From the NCBI GenBank assembly GCA_023853785.1, contig JAJIRX010000732.1:94541-158540 (forward strand): DNA of 64,000 nucleotides. The letters run 5' to 3'. Source of the DNA: Psilocybe azurescens (Eukaryota > Basidiomycota > Agaricomycetes > Agaricales > Agrocybaceae). Positions 1-12,019 of the stretch are shown piece by piece (positions within the stretch are counted from its first letter, which is position 1; each line of letters begins with the position of its first letter). A program made the translations under genes and the position numbers. Below the pieces are notes generated by a model that was not told where the DNA came from, made no database searches, and saw only the letters and a list, made by a program, of their open reading frames with translations.

Positions 1-1144
1 GTGCATTTAGTCGCCATGAGTCTGATGTGAGTTTTGCATCATGCTCCAGAGATATACCATTTATTTATCCTTAATTCGTATAGTACTGCTTTTTCCAATC
101 TCGGAGGAGGTGAGTTCTTCTATGCTCTGTGTGGAGGGATAATGCCCTAATATATTCTCTTTCGTTAAGCCGTATTTCCTCTAATAGCGGGCGTCGTCAT
201 AGACGCTAAAGGCAATCATGCTCTTACATATGTTACAGTCCCACTAGCAGCTGTCGCTGTCTTCCTCTGGACCTTCTTTCCCTCTCACATCTCACGCTCG
301 TAAATATCCAACTAGGCGCCTAGAATACAAAATGCATAGCTATTTATATTTGTAATCTTATCTTTTTCCGTCCTTCTTTTTGGAAGCATGTGCCAGGTCT
401 CGTGTGAATAGCAACTCCATTACATTTAGCCATCATCCTCCTCATTAGCTTCATCAAGGCAAATATAGCAATATTCCAGTCGAACTCCACCCCTTTATCT
501 CACACTCCATCTGTCCTCAATCTGTGAAGCAAGGACACCAAGACGGTCAATCTCTATTTGCTGAGGACAATTAAACTCGTACGGATGACGTGTTCTCTGC
601 AGGATATCCTGGAGAGGAAGCGAATGGTTCAATGGTGATCTAAAAATATCCATCGTTAGTCGCGTCCAGTACATTGCATAGCCTATTCTCTGGCTTGGCG
701 CGTTCACTTCGGATAGAAAGTTAGTTGATGGGGCAAGATACTTACATATGTCGGACTTCGATGTCTACCAACAAAGGCATTTTATAGTTTTTACTAAGTT
801 ATCCGCCTTGTTACATAACCACACGATGTACAGACCCGAGATGTTTACCAGCCACGCGTTCAAGTTGAAGCAGGGGTTGATGAATACCATCTCAAACAGC
901 GGGTGTGAAGACCGTTAGTGCACACATGCAAGCAATTATCGTTTAATGTAGCGTATCTAACTTTATGTGAGATGTATTATTCAGCTAAGCAGCCGCCGTA
1001 CATAAAAGACGGATCGTATGAGAGACAAGGCACCAACATTTTCACGGTCCTTCATATTCATATACTCGATTCAGTCTTCAGGCACACGGTCAGCATATTT
1101 TGAGCTCGATGTCGATACACAGAGCTAACAATATTGACGTATAG
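1..1144. other. 5' flank without a recognised gene
   Basis: No convincing gene is seen. The open frames are short, lack recognisable motifs and have no coherent splice structure. The last few hundred bases probably contain the promoter of the secreted-protein gene that starts at 1145. Confidence 0.4.
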
Positions 1145-2154
1145 ATGCTGTCATCCAAAAGCCTACTCGCTTGGACCTTGGTTGCACTGCAGGTAATCGG
1201 TGGACTGGCCGTACCTACAAGGACAGAGATCACCGATGTGAGAAACTTACTTCGAAACGCCTGATTGTATATATCGATGACCCCCGCCTTGTCGTTTGAT
1301 TAGATACTGAAGAGGGCAGATAATTCTGCGGATGATGTGGTTAATACTCCAGCAGGGCCAATCTCGAAGTCAAAGCTCCATGCTGTACCACAAGGCGCTC
1401 AAATACAACAGCTTGGCTCGACTGGATCCTCGCAATCTATACGTGTTCTGGCGGCTAATGGCACGACCATCCACACCATAACATCTGCAGCGAGTACACA
1501 CACCCGTCGTACATTAGTCTCGGGCTACGCCGCCTACACGTACTGGGCAAACGCCCCCAACGCTATCCCGATCGCCCTCTTCTCCACATCGTGGATTGTG
1601 CCTCCCGTCCCTGAGAACAGCGACGACTCCCAGCTTCTTTACCTGTTCAATGGACTCGAGTCCACAGCAGGGGACTCTATCCTCCAGCCTGTGTTGCAGT
1701 ACGGCGTGAGTGCAGCCGGCGGTGGAAACTACTGGTCAGTAGCGTCATGGTTCGTCGCCAACGGAGAAGCTTTCTACACCCCAGCCGTGGAAGTCTCTCC
1801 CGGACAGTCTCTCCAAGGGATCCTGACCGCTACCAGCCTCACCACCTCTGACACCGGGGAGAAAGTCTACGGATACAACTCCTTGCTCGCTCCGATTCCG
1901 TCGTCGTCTCTGTCCATCTCTTCGCCTGTAGAGCTGACGTCTGCGTGGGAAGTGCTGGAAATTTACAACGTGAATGAGGCGTCTGACCTCCCCGTGGACG
2001 AACACAGATGACGAAAATCAATATCATCAATAATAATGGCCAGCGCCCGCCGGTCAACTGGACACCCTATACTGACGATGTTAAATTTGGGGCACAGGTT
2101 GTTGTGGATGGGCCAATAGATGGAGAAGTGGATATTATCTACCCTCTTCAGTAG
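1145..2154 (+). CDS. secreted protein of unrecognised family (frame break near the 3' end)
   Basis: The start at 1145 gives a classic signal peptide (MLSSKSLLAW, then a hydrophobic stretch ending in GGLAVP). Exon 1 is 1145-1237. A GT-AG intron runs 1238-1303 and exon 2 starts at 1304 in phase 0 with ILKRADN, which holds a possible Kex2 KR site. The mature part is rich in Ser, Thr, Gly and aromatic residues, with segments such as SWIVPPVPENSDD and ILQPVLQYG. These resemble a beta-rich, concanavalin-like secreted fungal family, but I cannot name it. The frame stops at 2011. A continuation with good coding character (KINIINNNGQ, then PVNWTPY) lies in the next frame up to the stop at 2154. One extra C in the run at 1990-1993 would join the two parts, so the break may be a sequencing error. 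Confidence 0.7.
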
Positions 2155-2728
2155 AGTAGATACTGAACATATTCAGATAAAAGCTCATAGCAGATAGTAT
2201 ACTCTAGCTAAACGCTTATTTTACAAGGGACTCCAAGGGCAATTCTATTAACTATAAATGCAATGGGAGTTGGAATTGTTCTTAACCAGCCCGGGAGTGT
2301 TATTAGGCGCCCATAAGCCAGGGGTGAGATAGCGCATTGGGTATATTGCCAACTTCGATGGTCAATTTAACAGGCCCTGTGGCCGGTCTTCGGGACCGAT
2401 AAATAACCGGCTATGATGCAACTATCTTCACAACTGCCTGAGTCATGTCACTGCCTACAACACTTCCGACTCGAGTTAGCCGAACCTATTCTTTCCCTAC
2501 TCAAGAATTAACATTGTGGTACGTACTTCGATAAAAATTCAGACGATACCAGTAATCAGAGATGATTGCCTTTCGGCGCTGAAATTTCTTGGGCCAATTA
2601 AAATCACCGGGAACTCCGAGCCATCGTCACTCTCGTCGGTCGAGTCATCCATTCCACAAACCTTTAATTCATCACCCACACCCACATCCCACATCCTACA
2701 CCCCGTCCCATAATACTCACGCATAAAA
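2155..2728. other. intergenic
   Basis: Nothing definite is seen. The stretch separates the secreted-protein gene from copy 1 of the nucleotidyltransferase-fold gene and presumably contains the promoter of the latter. Confidence 0.4.
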
Positions 2729-3899
2729 ATGGCTACCAAATCTCCCCCCGCTCAAATACGCCGAGATCCAACAAGTCATCCGCGCCACGCTCGCCGCTCT
2801 CTCTCTTCACGGCCTAGAAGCATGTCTTTTGGGAGCACCGCGATGCTCACGTATGGGATGGAACATCGGTTGCCTAAGGTGTGTGTGTCACACACTTTCT
2901 CACTTTCTCATTGTTTGTGAATTTCCCTCTTCCTCCTTCAATGTGCAAGTCAACCGACTTCCTGCCTGCCTACCTATAATAATCACAAATTGACTGGGAA
3001 TGGAATACTGACCGGGGCCGATCATTAATGACATAACAACGATACAGGACGTCGACCTGATAATCCTCAACACCGCCCCTGAACAAACAGACGAAGACGT
3101 CAAAGCGCTCATCGTGTCCTCCGACCCTATCAACTTTTTCCTGACCGACTCGAGGAAGGAGGGGGCGACGCATCGGATACTGTGGTGCGCACTCCCACCT
3201 CTCAATGTTGAGAGCACTGGCGGCAGCAGCGAGTACGCGACGCCATGGCACACAAGCGGCAAAAACAAAAACGCTTCCATGTCTTTCAGTTCAAGTTCAA
3301 GTCCAAGAAAGCGCAGCACACTAGCACCAGCCAATATCTCCAACGCCGACGTATCATCTTCATCCTCGCGGCCCAAAAGAGAGAGAGCGTGTAAAGTGGA
3401 CATCCTGCTCCCGGGCGTCCTCGACATCCCGCATATACCCAAACACGCGCTCTACCGCGACCCGTCGGCGTTTTTCCTCTCCTTTTCCTCCTCCTCCTTG
3501 GTGTCCAGCCCAACCCCAACTGTGACACCACTGCCAACACCAATCCCAACCCCCACACCCACACCAACCCCAATCGCAAGCATCCCCCGCGCGCCCTCCT
3601 CACGCTCAAACTGCGCGCATGGGCCGACCATGCCCACCCAACCGCGCCGGACCCCATGCACGCCCGCGTCCCCGCGGACGAGGAGGATATCGAGGAGCTG
3701 CTGCGTATCCTTTGCCGCCGGCAGGATTCCTAGGGGGCTTGGAGATGAAGGGGAGACGAACACGAACGAAGCTGAGGAGGAGGCGTGGATGCACGCTGGG
3801 TTCCGGACGTGGAAAGACACGCGCAGGGCGGTGGGAGTGTACACCAGGAAATGGCCGCGGACGAAGAGCGCGTGGGGTGCTGTTGGGTTGGGCTTTTGA
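2729..3899 (+). CDS. nucleotidyltransferase-fold protein, copy 1 (several frame breaks)
   Basis: This matches a family common in Agaricomycetes with a nucleotidyltransferase-like core. An amphipathic helix (YAEIQQVIRATLAALSLHG) precedes a Gly-Ser motif (GSTAMLTYGM). After the intron at 2879-3047 follows DVDLIIL, the metal-binding D-x-D position. Later segments are ACKVDILLPGVLDIP, then LTLKLRAWADH and a C-terminal WGAVG. The cellular role is unknown. Reading it through needs corrections: a C run at 2744-2749 that is one too long, a G run at 2831-2833 one short, a C run at 3584-3588 one short, and one extra T near 3711. Between the core strands lies a low-complexity Ser/Thr/Pro insert (about 3290-3580) unlike the compact core. 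The long open frames on the opposite strand are shadows. A second copy lies near 14.9-16.0 kb. Confidence 0.65.
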
Positions 3900-4154
3900 A
3901 TTTGAATTTTGATCTTGGCTTCAGTCATGTCATGTCTTGCTCATGGACGGACGGATGGATGCAACAGGTGTACTTATCAACGGCAGGCGGGCGTCAGATT
4001 AGACACTGTCCTGTTCAGTATGTATATATGTATATAACTAGAATAAATACAAGTCCTGCAACAACAAAAAAATCAATGAGAAGTCAACGTTAGCTCTTCA
4101 GTGCATAGCAGCAGTTCGCAGCTTTAGAAAGCACGAGCACGAGCACTCACCATA

Positions 4155-4758
4155 CTCGTGCCCATTTTTAGTACCTGTGATTATGTAATCACAATTTCTG
4201 GTAATGGTCGGGAGTAAACAACCTCTTTTTCAAAAACTATGACATTCAATATACCTGAAATTTTAACTCTGTAATTCAATGTTTCCAATTAATACATTTC
4301 TAAAATTTTAAAATGATTTATTGTATAGAAACTCTGCAACATGCTTAGTTCTGATTATATAAATTCAATTCAAATTAGTGATCAAATCTACATTGCAACA
4401 TTCATGCTCAGAAGTGTTTCTGCTGCCTAAAAATGAGTAGATATACCTTTAATAGTCTCAAACATACTATTCATGATTTCTTTAGGCCAAATACAACAAT
4501 GGAAATATTCTATCCTTCTAAACTCACCATGAGCACTAAAAAGTGTGAAAGTTGACTGATTTGTGTACTGTCAATCTAATAATGGATGAGTTTACATATA
4601 AATCTGAGGTCATAATCTATTGATAGATAAAATGCTCCCCTTTCAGTTTCAGAGATTTATTTATTCTATTTGTTGAGAACCAGGCCATTTAATGTTGACC
4701 AACCAGGAGACAAAAGCCATCAAATTACATAATCACGGATACTAAAAATGGGCAAGAG
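4155..4758. mobile_element. TA-flanked inverted-repeat element (MITE-like)
   Basis: The ends form inverted repeats of about 35 bases. The left reads CTCGTGCCCATTTTTAGTAC; the right, on the other strand, begins CTCTTGCCCATTTTTAGTAT. Both are flanked by TA (4153-4154 and 4759-4760). The 604-base interior has no coding frame, so it is probably a non-autonomous Tc1/mariner-type element. It sits where copy 1 of the nucleotidyltransferase duplication stops matching copy 2; the matching point in copy 2 (about 16283) has no insert. Confidence 0.7.
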
Positions 4759-5993
4759 TATGGCGATTCTGGAATCAATTTGAAAGACAGAGAGTCAAAG
4801 CAGCTTCCAAGAGTTCCGGTTCCCATGGACTCTGGGTAGATAGATAGAAGATTAATGGGCACCTAAATGGAACATTCTTGGCCATCCAAAGGGAGGCAAT
4901 CGCACTATTTTTGAATGAACCTTAGAGCATCGGAGGCATTGTTAGAAGGTGATGATACCAGTCAAGAGCCAAAGTGAGATCCCTTAGCATTAGAAGGTTC
5001 TGGAACAATCTCACAGTTGTTGAATGAACCCTGTAGCCGGGAGGGCATTGCCAGAAGGCAACAATAGTAATCCGAGCCATAATATAACCACATATATCAC
5101 AGTCCTCAACCCATGACCCATGTATGCAGGTACTAAACCATATTTTATGGTGTTCATGGGATATGAATCAATGGCAGTGCCGGCAAGTTTCTATAAAACA
5201 TTGTTCCCATGTTAGACGACCCACATACCACATTGCATCCAACAACAATCAAACCTGACTGTAAACCCAGGCTCAATCTTGTTTTCGCCTTGCTCCTCTG
5301 AACTGCACTAACTTATTAGATGGAATCTTCTGAACACTCACCTATTAATCTGCAACCTCCCGACCCTGGCCACAATCCAACTTCTCAAGAGGAAGAAGTA
5401 TACTCTGAGAACAACACTCCTATGCATATGGCTCTGATGGTCTCGCTCATGTCTGCTAGCATGACTATAGCTTTGTTGAAGTCAATTTTCAATACTACCA
5501 GGATAATTGTGGACGAGGGATGATAATGGTGGGGCAGATGCTCAAAATGAATGTTGCAAGTTAACACTGTGTCTGGAGGAGTTCCAGACTTTGATATACC
5601 GGGGATGGGGCGCATCCTGCTTATTAATCTCTCCAGTTTTTACAACTTGCTGAAGCATTATCATCGGTATGTCTTTGGATAGTATTTTGTTTTCAAGGAT
5701 GATCTGATTCTCATGAATGCTTAGCATCATCTTGACTATCCACTGTCATATACATTCTGGACCTATTTCTATGGAAATTGTAGATAGGTATGCAAGGGAT
5801 ATTAACACATTCCGAGATGAATTTGAAGTAAGTACATAGAATATCTTTGATTGGCTCTGAGCTCTTATTAATTTTGAGTGATAGTTGCAAGTCTCCCTAA
5901 TCACTGATAATCATTGCAACGGAGGAGGTACACACACATGCTCCTACTTCTGATTTAAGAATCATATCCTGTGCTCACACTTCATTTATAGAC
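4759..5993. other. AT-rich repeat-derived DNA, no clear gene
   Basis: Mostly CpG-poor sequence. Two imperfect direct copies of a block of about 70 bases (around 4909-4978 and 5018-5080, sharing TTGAATGAACC and GGCATTG followed by GAAGG) suggest old repeat material. A 67-codon frame at 5320-5523 and an exon-like stretch at 5772-5828, ending at a GTAAGT donor, could be the front of the NACHT-type relic just downstream. No domain supports this. Confidence 0.4.
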
Positions 5994-6105
5994 ATGTTCT
6001 CCAACTGCAATAATATTACCATTTATGGTGGAAGCTTTGTTGCGGCTGGTGGTGCCACCATAACTCATATCAATCCACAAATTTCTGCCAATGCAAGTCC
6101 ATTTT
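5994..6105 (+). pseudogene. relic N-terminus of a NACHT/STAND-type protein
   Basis: After a TAG acceptor the sequence reads MFSNCNNITIYGGSFVAAGG. This is very like the short conserved start that precedes the NACHT or kinase domain in many Agaricomycete STAND proteins (pattern MFxNxxxFxIxGGxFxxxxG). The frame closes after about 37 codons and no NTPase P-loop was found downstream. I read it as a truncated fragment of an innate-immunity-like NTPase gene. The assignment rests on one short motif. Confidence 0.4.
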
Positions 6106-7143
6106 TTTGCTAAATACTATGTCAGACTTATGCCACCTGCAGGAAAAGCCTGTCAAACTTACTTATGTACAGATCAGCATTTTATTTGGCTTAGCAGGAC
6201 ACATGTGATCTCCTGAGTTGCAAGGCCCAAAGCCATACAACTCTTGCATCGATCTTCATACACCATTGCTTCATTCAAAACCACCATAATTTCCAATGGC
6301 ATGTGATCCTGCAAATACTCCAGGACCTCTACAAGTTATGGCACGGAAGGTTATGTTCACATGGTTCTTAACTTGACCCCATATTTTTATGACTTGTGAT
6401 AACTAAACCCAGGGCAAAAATAATGTCAGTGCCGGTCAGTGTATGTCAGTGCAGCACTGACAGGTAGTTGTCACAGCTTAGCCAAGCCAAGCCAAGCCCA
6501 CTGGAGAGCCTGAGTTGGCCACTGGTATTTACATAAGGCTAATCACCAAGTAAGCATTCCATTGTCCTCAGCATGCATCCCCTGCACAAAACTAACCAGA
6601 ACATGTACACCCAGCGCACTTCGTATGGATTCTCATCCCCCATTCTGGACTTTCACCTACGTGCATCGAACATCCGATGTTCTCAATGCATGGTTCGTCG
6701 TTCCTCTCAGGCACAATAGGATCATACTTGAACACCTAGAGATCTTGATCCTTTGCTCTCCATGCAACATTCATTGGTCCACTAGGTATGTGCTTGAGGT
6801 CTCTCCTTACAGCTGACATACTCATACTTATGTTCATCGGTCCACTAGTAGCTGCCCAGCAGCTGTTGTTATTTGGTCACCTGCCCTTGATCCCTCTCTC
6901 CAATTTATTGCCTCTGGCTATTCATTTAGAATTACTTTACATACTGTAGTTACAGGTATTGTACTGTTGTACCTTTCCTTTGTACCTTTCTTCTTGTTTC
7001 AAATTCCATGCTCCAATTTTTTGCAGGTCTTGCTGCTGACATTTAGGGCAAGACCATGCACACCTGTATCCACAGCATCCTTGTAAGCCTTGCTTTTAAT
7101 TCTACAAGACGAGAAACAACAAACACAATGGTGATTAGATGCT
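6106..7143. other. no gene recognised
   Basis: CpG-poor sequence with short frames only. A small tandem of GCCAA/CCAAG units lies near 6480-6500. Nothing else could be supported. Confidence 0.35.
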
Positions 7144-7599
7144 AGTCCTGTGTTTACCGCATCCCCAAAACTGCACTGGAAAATGTTTATGTAATCTTCG
7201 GACTTTGAAAAGGTGTTGCATCGATTTCACGCAACTAACAAGGCTTTTGGCTATTTTTCTTAGAGAAAGTTATTCTGTAGAGTATATGGAGCACAGACCA
7301 AATTTTAGGTTGAAGATCAATGGGGTTTTTTGTCGGTAGGAAAAGAACTCAAATGCTGTTCACATGATCCAGATTTAGGCTTGCCATTGAACCTACTTTG
7401 CTTAACACTCCCACATCGCCCTCGAGAGATTCCAATTTCTTATAGCAGATTCTCAAAAACCACATGAGAAATTATATCTGCTGAAGACTATGAAAAGCGC
7501 CCCCTACCATTGTGCACTGGGCTTAGAAAGTAAATTTGAGTCCGAAGATTACATAATGATTTTCTAGCACAGTTTTGGGGGCATGGTAAACAACAGACT
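7144..7599. repeat. short inverted-repeat element
   Basis: The left arm from 7144 (including GTTTACC, CCCCAAAACTG and ATGTAATCTTCGGACTTT) is matched in reverse complement by the right arm ending at 7599 (AAGTCCGAAGATTACAT to GTAAACAACAGACT). The arms are about 60 bases with a few mismatches around a 330-base interior without coding potential. This fits a MITE-like element. No clear target duplication was seen. Confidence 0.55.
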
Positions 7600-7992
7600 T
7601 CATATTATCATGATCGTATGCACATTCCGCGAATGAGAGCACAGCCAAACTCATCTACGGATAAGGAACAAGTGAGAAGTAGGAATTCCCTTTCGGAATT
7701 TTCATTAAGGCCTCATCCTGATGTTTAATGATTTTCATCAGCTTTTGCAGCTTCTTTAATATCGAGTATTATATTCATAAATACATAAACCTTTGGGCCT
7801 TTCGTTTCCCTACCTCTCTTGGCCCTTTCTCATCCTCAGAGATTTTCATTCTCGCTTTTCACAAGCTCAAACCGTAATCTCTTTATTTTTGCTCTCTCAT
7901 TCCATTCCAAAAATCACTCCTGCTCTATCTGCTCTTTTGGATCTGCTTATCTCCCGCATCTCCTTCCTTTTTTCACAGGTCTTTCCGAGAGC

Positions 7993-9378
7993 ATGGTTGA
8001 CACCTCCAGTGATGTCAACCCAAATGGTATGCCCCTCCTCCTCAGTCTGAACCTACTCCCCCCCCCCACCGGTGATGATACCAGTACTGGGACCAGGAAC
8101 AATGTTCCCGATCCTGTGCTTCCTCTGCGGAATTGCTGCACACATATTTCCAAACACATCAGCAGTGTTCTTCGGGCTCTCCTGCTTTCTTTGAAACTCT
8201 CTTGTAACAAGAAAATTGAGAACGAGAATCTGGCTCGTGTGGACAGGGACACCAATCATCAGATCGACCCAATTACTTTCCCAGAGCCTGGTTCCCCTCA
8301 GGCCTCTGTCATTTCTCTAACGGAGGAGGACAAGGCCAACCTTTGCAATCCCTCGATTGCACATAAACTGTTTGATCTCATGCCTCAGTATATCATTTCT
8401 TGGCTCGCTGTGGAGGATGCACAGGTCAAAGAATTGAAAAGAAAGCATGATGAGTCCCTTAAGGACCCAGTCTCAGTTGCAGAAGACAGAGTAGCTAAGT
8501 GCCATTGCATGCAAGGTGCCCAGCTCACTCTCCGTGACCCATTAGCTCCAGCTTCCTTTACTCTTCCCCAAATTATGTTTGATACCAAAAATATGGTTGC
8601 CATTCCCCTTTCCTTTTCACACAAAAGAACCTCTGTTACATCATCGATGACCTTGCTAGCCTTCCCACAAAGAAGGTCAATTCCTGTTCTGGCAATTCAA
8701 AAGCCATGTATATTCTCGACATAGAGAAACTCATGGTCAAGCTCAGCACAGAGCTTTCTATGGATTTTGGCTCTTACCTCCAAGCTGCAGACCAATATTA
8801 TAAATTCCAGCTACAATGCTCTGCTGACAAAGAATGGGGAGACATTTGGTCTGCCCACTTTCGCTTTTTGATACATGCCCTGATGCTGCCGAACTGTTCC
8901 CTGCATGGATGCATGTGGAGCACAAGATGTGCCATGACACGCACACCTACCACCAACATTACCTGATTTCTGACTATGAAGCGGCTTACAATCACTCGGT
9001 GATCGAACACAAACAGCGCACATCTGCGCCAAGCTGACATCTCTAAACTGAATGTCAAGATGGTGCAAATGCGGGAGCACATGGCCAGGATGTCCAAATC
9101 CTCCAGCTCCTCTTCTTTTTCTGGTTTCAATTCTTGTTGGCCCACAAACTCTTTTTTCCTCTCCTTTGAGTTCTCTTTTTTCCCAACGGCAGTAGGAGCT
9201 CGATCCCTCCTATCTGCCTCTTATGTGCAGAGATTGGCCATACCCTCGCCAGCCACCCCAGGGATAAAATCCCAGCTAAGTTTCCTGATGGGAAAAATGC
9301 ATGGGCACGACTCATCAATGGCAGACTCATCTCCCCTGACAACAAGGAGATCTGCATCAGCTTCAATCTCTGGGGTGC
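7993..9378 (+). pseudogene. Gag-like ORF of a DIRS-like retroelement, decayed
   Basis: The first frame (start about 7993, MVDTSSDVNPNGM) runs to 8724 and continues after frame breaks through a helical segment near 8706-9040. It ends in a zinc knuckle at about 9210-9251, CLLCAEIGHTLASH, which is C-x2-C-x4-H-x4-H. The text after the knuckle (PDGKNAWARLINGRL) matches my memory of Gag proteins of basidiomycete tyrosine-recombinase retroelements. The end of Gag is cut by a Gypsy LTR fragment starting at 9379. RT, RNase H and tyrosine recombinase remains follow in the right order. Confidence 0.65.
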
Positions 9379-9658
9379 TGTCAGGGCAACACTAAAATCA
9401 GTGTGACAAGGCCACCAACAAAGACAAGCAAGAGAGTAAGAGCAGAGGATGAGGAGAGAGCAGAGGATAGACTTATGAGGAATCAATGATCTAAAGGTTC
9501 ACACCAATGATAGTGGAAATCCTAAGAGATTGAAGCTGGGGATCTACCTACAAAACATGCAGTACTTATACTACTCTAGAGATGACTGACTAAGTAAGAT
9601 TCCATGATGAGTAATAAGAAGAACCATGATGAATAATAAAGAAAGCAATTAATAAGTA
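9379..9658 (-). mobile_element. truncated LTR of the Gypsy chromovirus family, inverted
   Basis: From TGTCAGGGCAACACTAAAAT onward this is the reverse complement of the last 280 or so bases of the 452-base LTRs at 57152-57603 and 63549-64000. The self-primer sequence and TATA region are recognisable on the minus strand. The U3-proximal part is missing and homology fades near 9655-9660. It interrupts the DIRS-like element between Gag and RT, so it is a nested insertion or a recombination scar. Confidence 0.85.
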
Positions 9659-11480
9659 ATGATCTTATTATCCTCTTATCCCCTCCTGGTCCACAACCTA
9701 GAGCATGGCTTTCCCCTGGGCCCCATGCCCTCTCTCAATTCTACATACATCTTGAAGAATCACCCTTCTTGCTTGAACTACCCCGACGAAGTCTCAGGCT
9801 ATCTTCATGAAGAGGTTTCTGCTGGACGCATGTCCAGTCCATTCTCAAGGATGCTATCGAACTCATTCTTCGGGGACCTTTTCAATCCTCCCCTTTAATT
9901 GTTGCTGTATAGCCTCAAGGCCCTGGCAAACCAGACAAAATTTGCATCTGTTGCAACCTCTCCAAGGCCACGAAGGACATTCCCTCCATGAACTCCTTTA
10001 TCAAAAAATCTGACTTTCCTACCCGCTTTGACTGCACAGCAAGGGTTGCTGACATTGTACGTGTTATTATTCTCTAATCCCAGGCTCTTCTTCCTATCAC
10101 AAGCCGCTGGCTTGTCCACTCTGCCCAGTGGGTTGGGCTCTCATGCTCAACGGTTCTTTCATTATCATTATCATCTTATAATCTGCATTAGATGTGCCAA
10201 GGCTCTCCTGCCTCTATCTCATAATCTATCATATATTCATAATCTCATTATTATCATCATTATCAGGTTTCACTGGCCCCTCCGGGCACCGAGGCATGCA
10301 CCCTCGACATCAAAAAGTTCCATTGAACTTGCCCCGTCCTTCCTGATCACAAGCCTTGGCTTGTGGTTCAGGGGTTAGGTGCCGATGACTTCTACATTGA
10401 TCACTGCCATCCTTTCGGCACTGCCTGCACAAGCAGTAACTCAGGCATGATTGCCAACGCTCTGGTGGACATTTGGATGGCCGCTGGTATATCTCCCATC
10501 CTAAAATATGAGAATGACCTCAACATATTCCGCTTTCCAACCCCTGACAGCTCCTTTGTTGTAGGCAAATTTTGATATGATTACAACTGGGATTTGATGC
10601 TTCGTGTGGTCAAAAGCCTTCGCATTCCATGGCACACAAGAAAAGGAAATAAATGCTTCTCCAATATGACTATTTTCATCGGACTCACATGGGACCTCAC
10701 CAATCGCGAATGTGTCCCTCCCTGAAAAGAAGCATACAAAATTCCTTTCCCGCACGACTAGTTTTGTGAATTCTTTCTCGGCATCTCAGTGTTATCTGAA
10801 TGACATCAAGAAAATACATGGTTCGCTGTGTTATATTTCCTTCATCTACCCTCTTGGCCACTCCCATCTTCCTTCCCTGTCAAATTTTGCTATTTCTTTC
10901 AAGGGAGATGACTATTCCTGTCGATATCCCCCTTCTTCAGTCATCACAGACATGCATTGGTGGTCCGCCACCCTCAAAGTTCCTGGCATCGTTTGTCATC
11001 TCATCCCGCAGGGCCCTCTGAGAGATATGGGCATATTTGTGGATGCTAGCACTTCGTGGGGCATTGGTATTATCATCGCTGGGAAATGGGCTGCATTCAA
11101 ACTCGCTCCTGACTGGAAGGAGCCGGGCAGAGACATCTGCTGGCTGGAGACTTTGGCAGTCGAATTTGCAGTCTATTTTTGGAAGCCATGGACATCTCTA
11201 ACTCCCATCTTCTCATCCATTCCGACAACAAAGGCACCATCAGCGCCATCACCAAAGAACATAGTTCTAATTATCATATCAATTATTCTGTTCATCACTG
11301 TCATACTGCCCTTGCTTCTATGTTTGTCTCCCCAGAACTACACTATGTTGCCTCGGACAATAATCTGGCAGATCCCTCTCGCACAGAGTCAGTGGTCCTT
11401 CGGATTCCAAAATCGATGTCAAATTTGTGCTCCCCTGCAAGCTCCACTCCTTTTTTTCTTCCTAATGATTTTTGCATCCT
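9659..11480 (+). pseudogene. reverse transcriptase and RNase H of a DIRS-like retroelement, decayed
   Basis: RT segments occur in order: HNLEHGFPLGPMPSLNSTY (about 9690), PSCLNYPDEV, KPDKICICRxLSKATKDIPS-like text (about 9930-9990), TEACTLDIKKFH (about 10290), DDFYIDHCHPFGTAC (about 10385) and KYENDLNIFRFP (about 10502), the position of the catalytic Y-x-D-D, here altered to E-N-D. RNase H follows: GIFVDASTSWGIGIII (about 11030), a Glu-containing WLETLAVEFAVYF (about 11140), LLIHSDNKGTI (about 11205) and LADPSR (about 11370). Stops and frame shifts are frequent. An intron-like GTACGT...TATCAG segment (about 10055-10267) lies inside the RT. Many conserved Arg codons read His or Cys, consistent with CpG decay. 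Confidence 0.75.
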
Positions 11481-12019
11481 ATCGTGATGGACCTCGGGAA
11501 GGCTGGTGTTCCATGAGTGGGAATGGTACTTCCCTACCATCCCTGCCACACCTCGTGCCCTCACCAAACATCCCCGAACCTTCTCTTTTTTCTCGCTTCT
11601 TTTCCCCCCCTTCTCCTTGTCCTGCCACTTTATCCTACAATCACCATTTCTCTTATCTGACTGCTCATGCATCCCATTCTCTAGTTTACAATTCTAAGTC
11701 CTGCTTGCAATATTCCTCTGTTTCCAGCACTGCCAACTCTAAAGTATTACATTCCAGAGACTTTCATCCTTCTCTTACCCATCATTCTCATATTATTAAC
11801 AAAGTTACAGTTGCTCACAGTTTGTCTCATACTTTTGTTCTCTGAGTCCCGTTTCTTCCTCAGTTCCAATTTCTTCCTTATCGATAGATGTGCCGCTTCT
11901 TGCATCTTCTTCCATATCCTCTTCTGTTCATCATCCACCCTCTCTCCCCTCTCAACGCCCTGTGCCCTCTCCTGCCTATATGCAATATCAACTCATCTGC
12001 ACCCCCTGCAGCCTCTTCC

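Noticed and set aside
1991..2007. A 14-base GT-AG 'intron' that would fix the secreted-protein frame
   Set aside because: Far below the minimum intron size; a one-base loss in the C run is simpler.
1745..2057. Minus-strand frames over the secreted-protein gene
   Set aside because: Shadows of the plus-strand exon; no splice structure or motif.
3286..3928. Long minus-strand frames opposite nucleotidyltransferase copy 1 (and the same at 15304-15898)
   Set aside because: They mirror GC-rich, repetitive coding sequence on the plus strand, have no motif, and the plus frame has a clear domain and intron.
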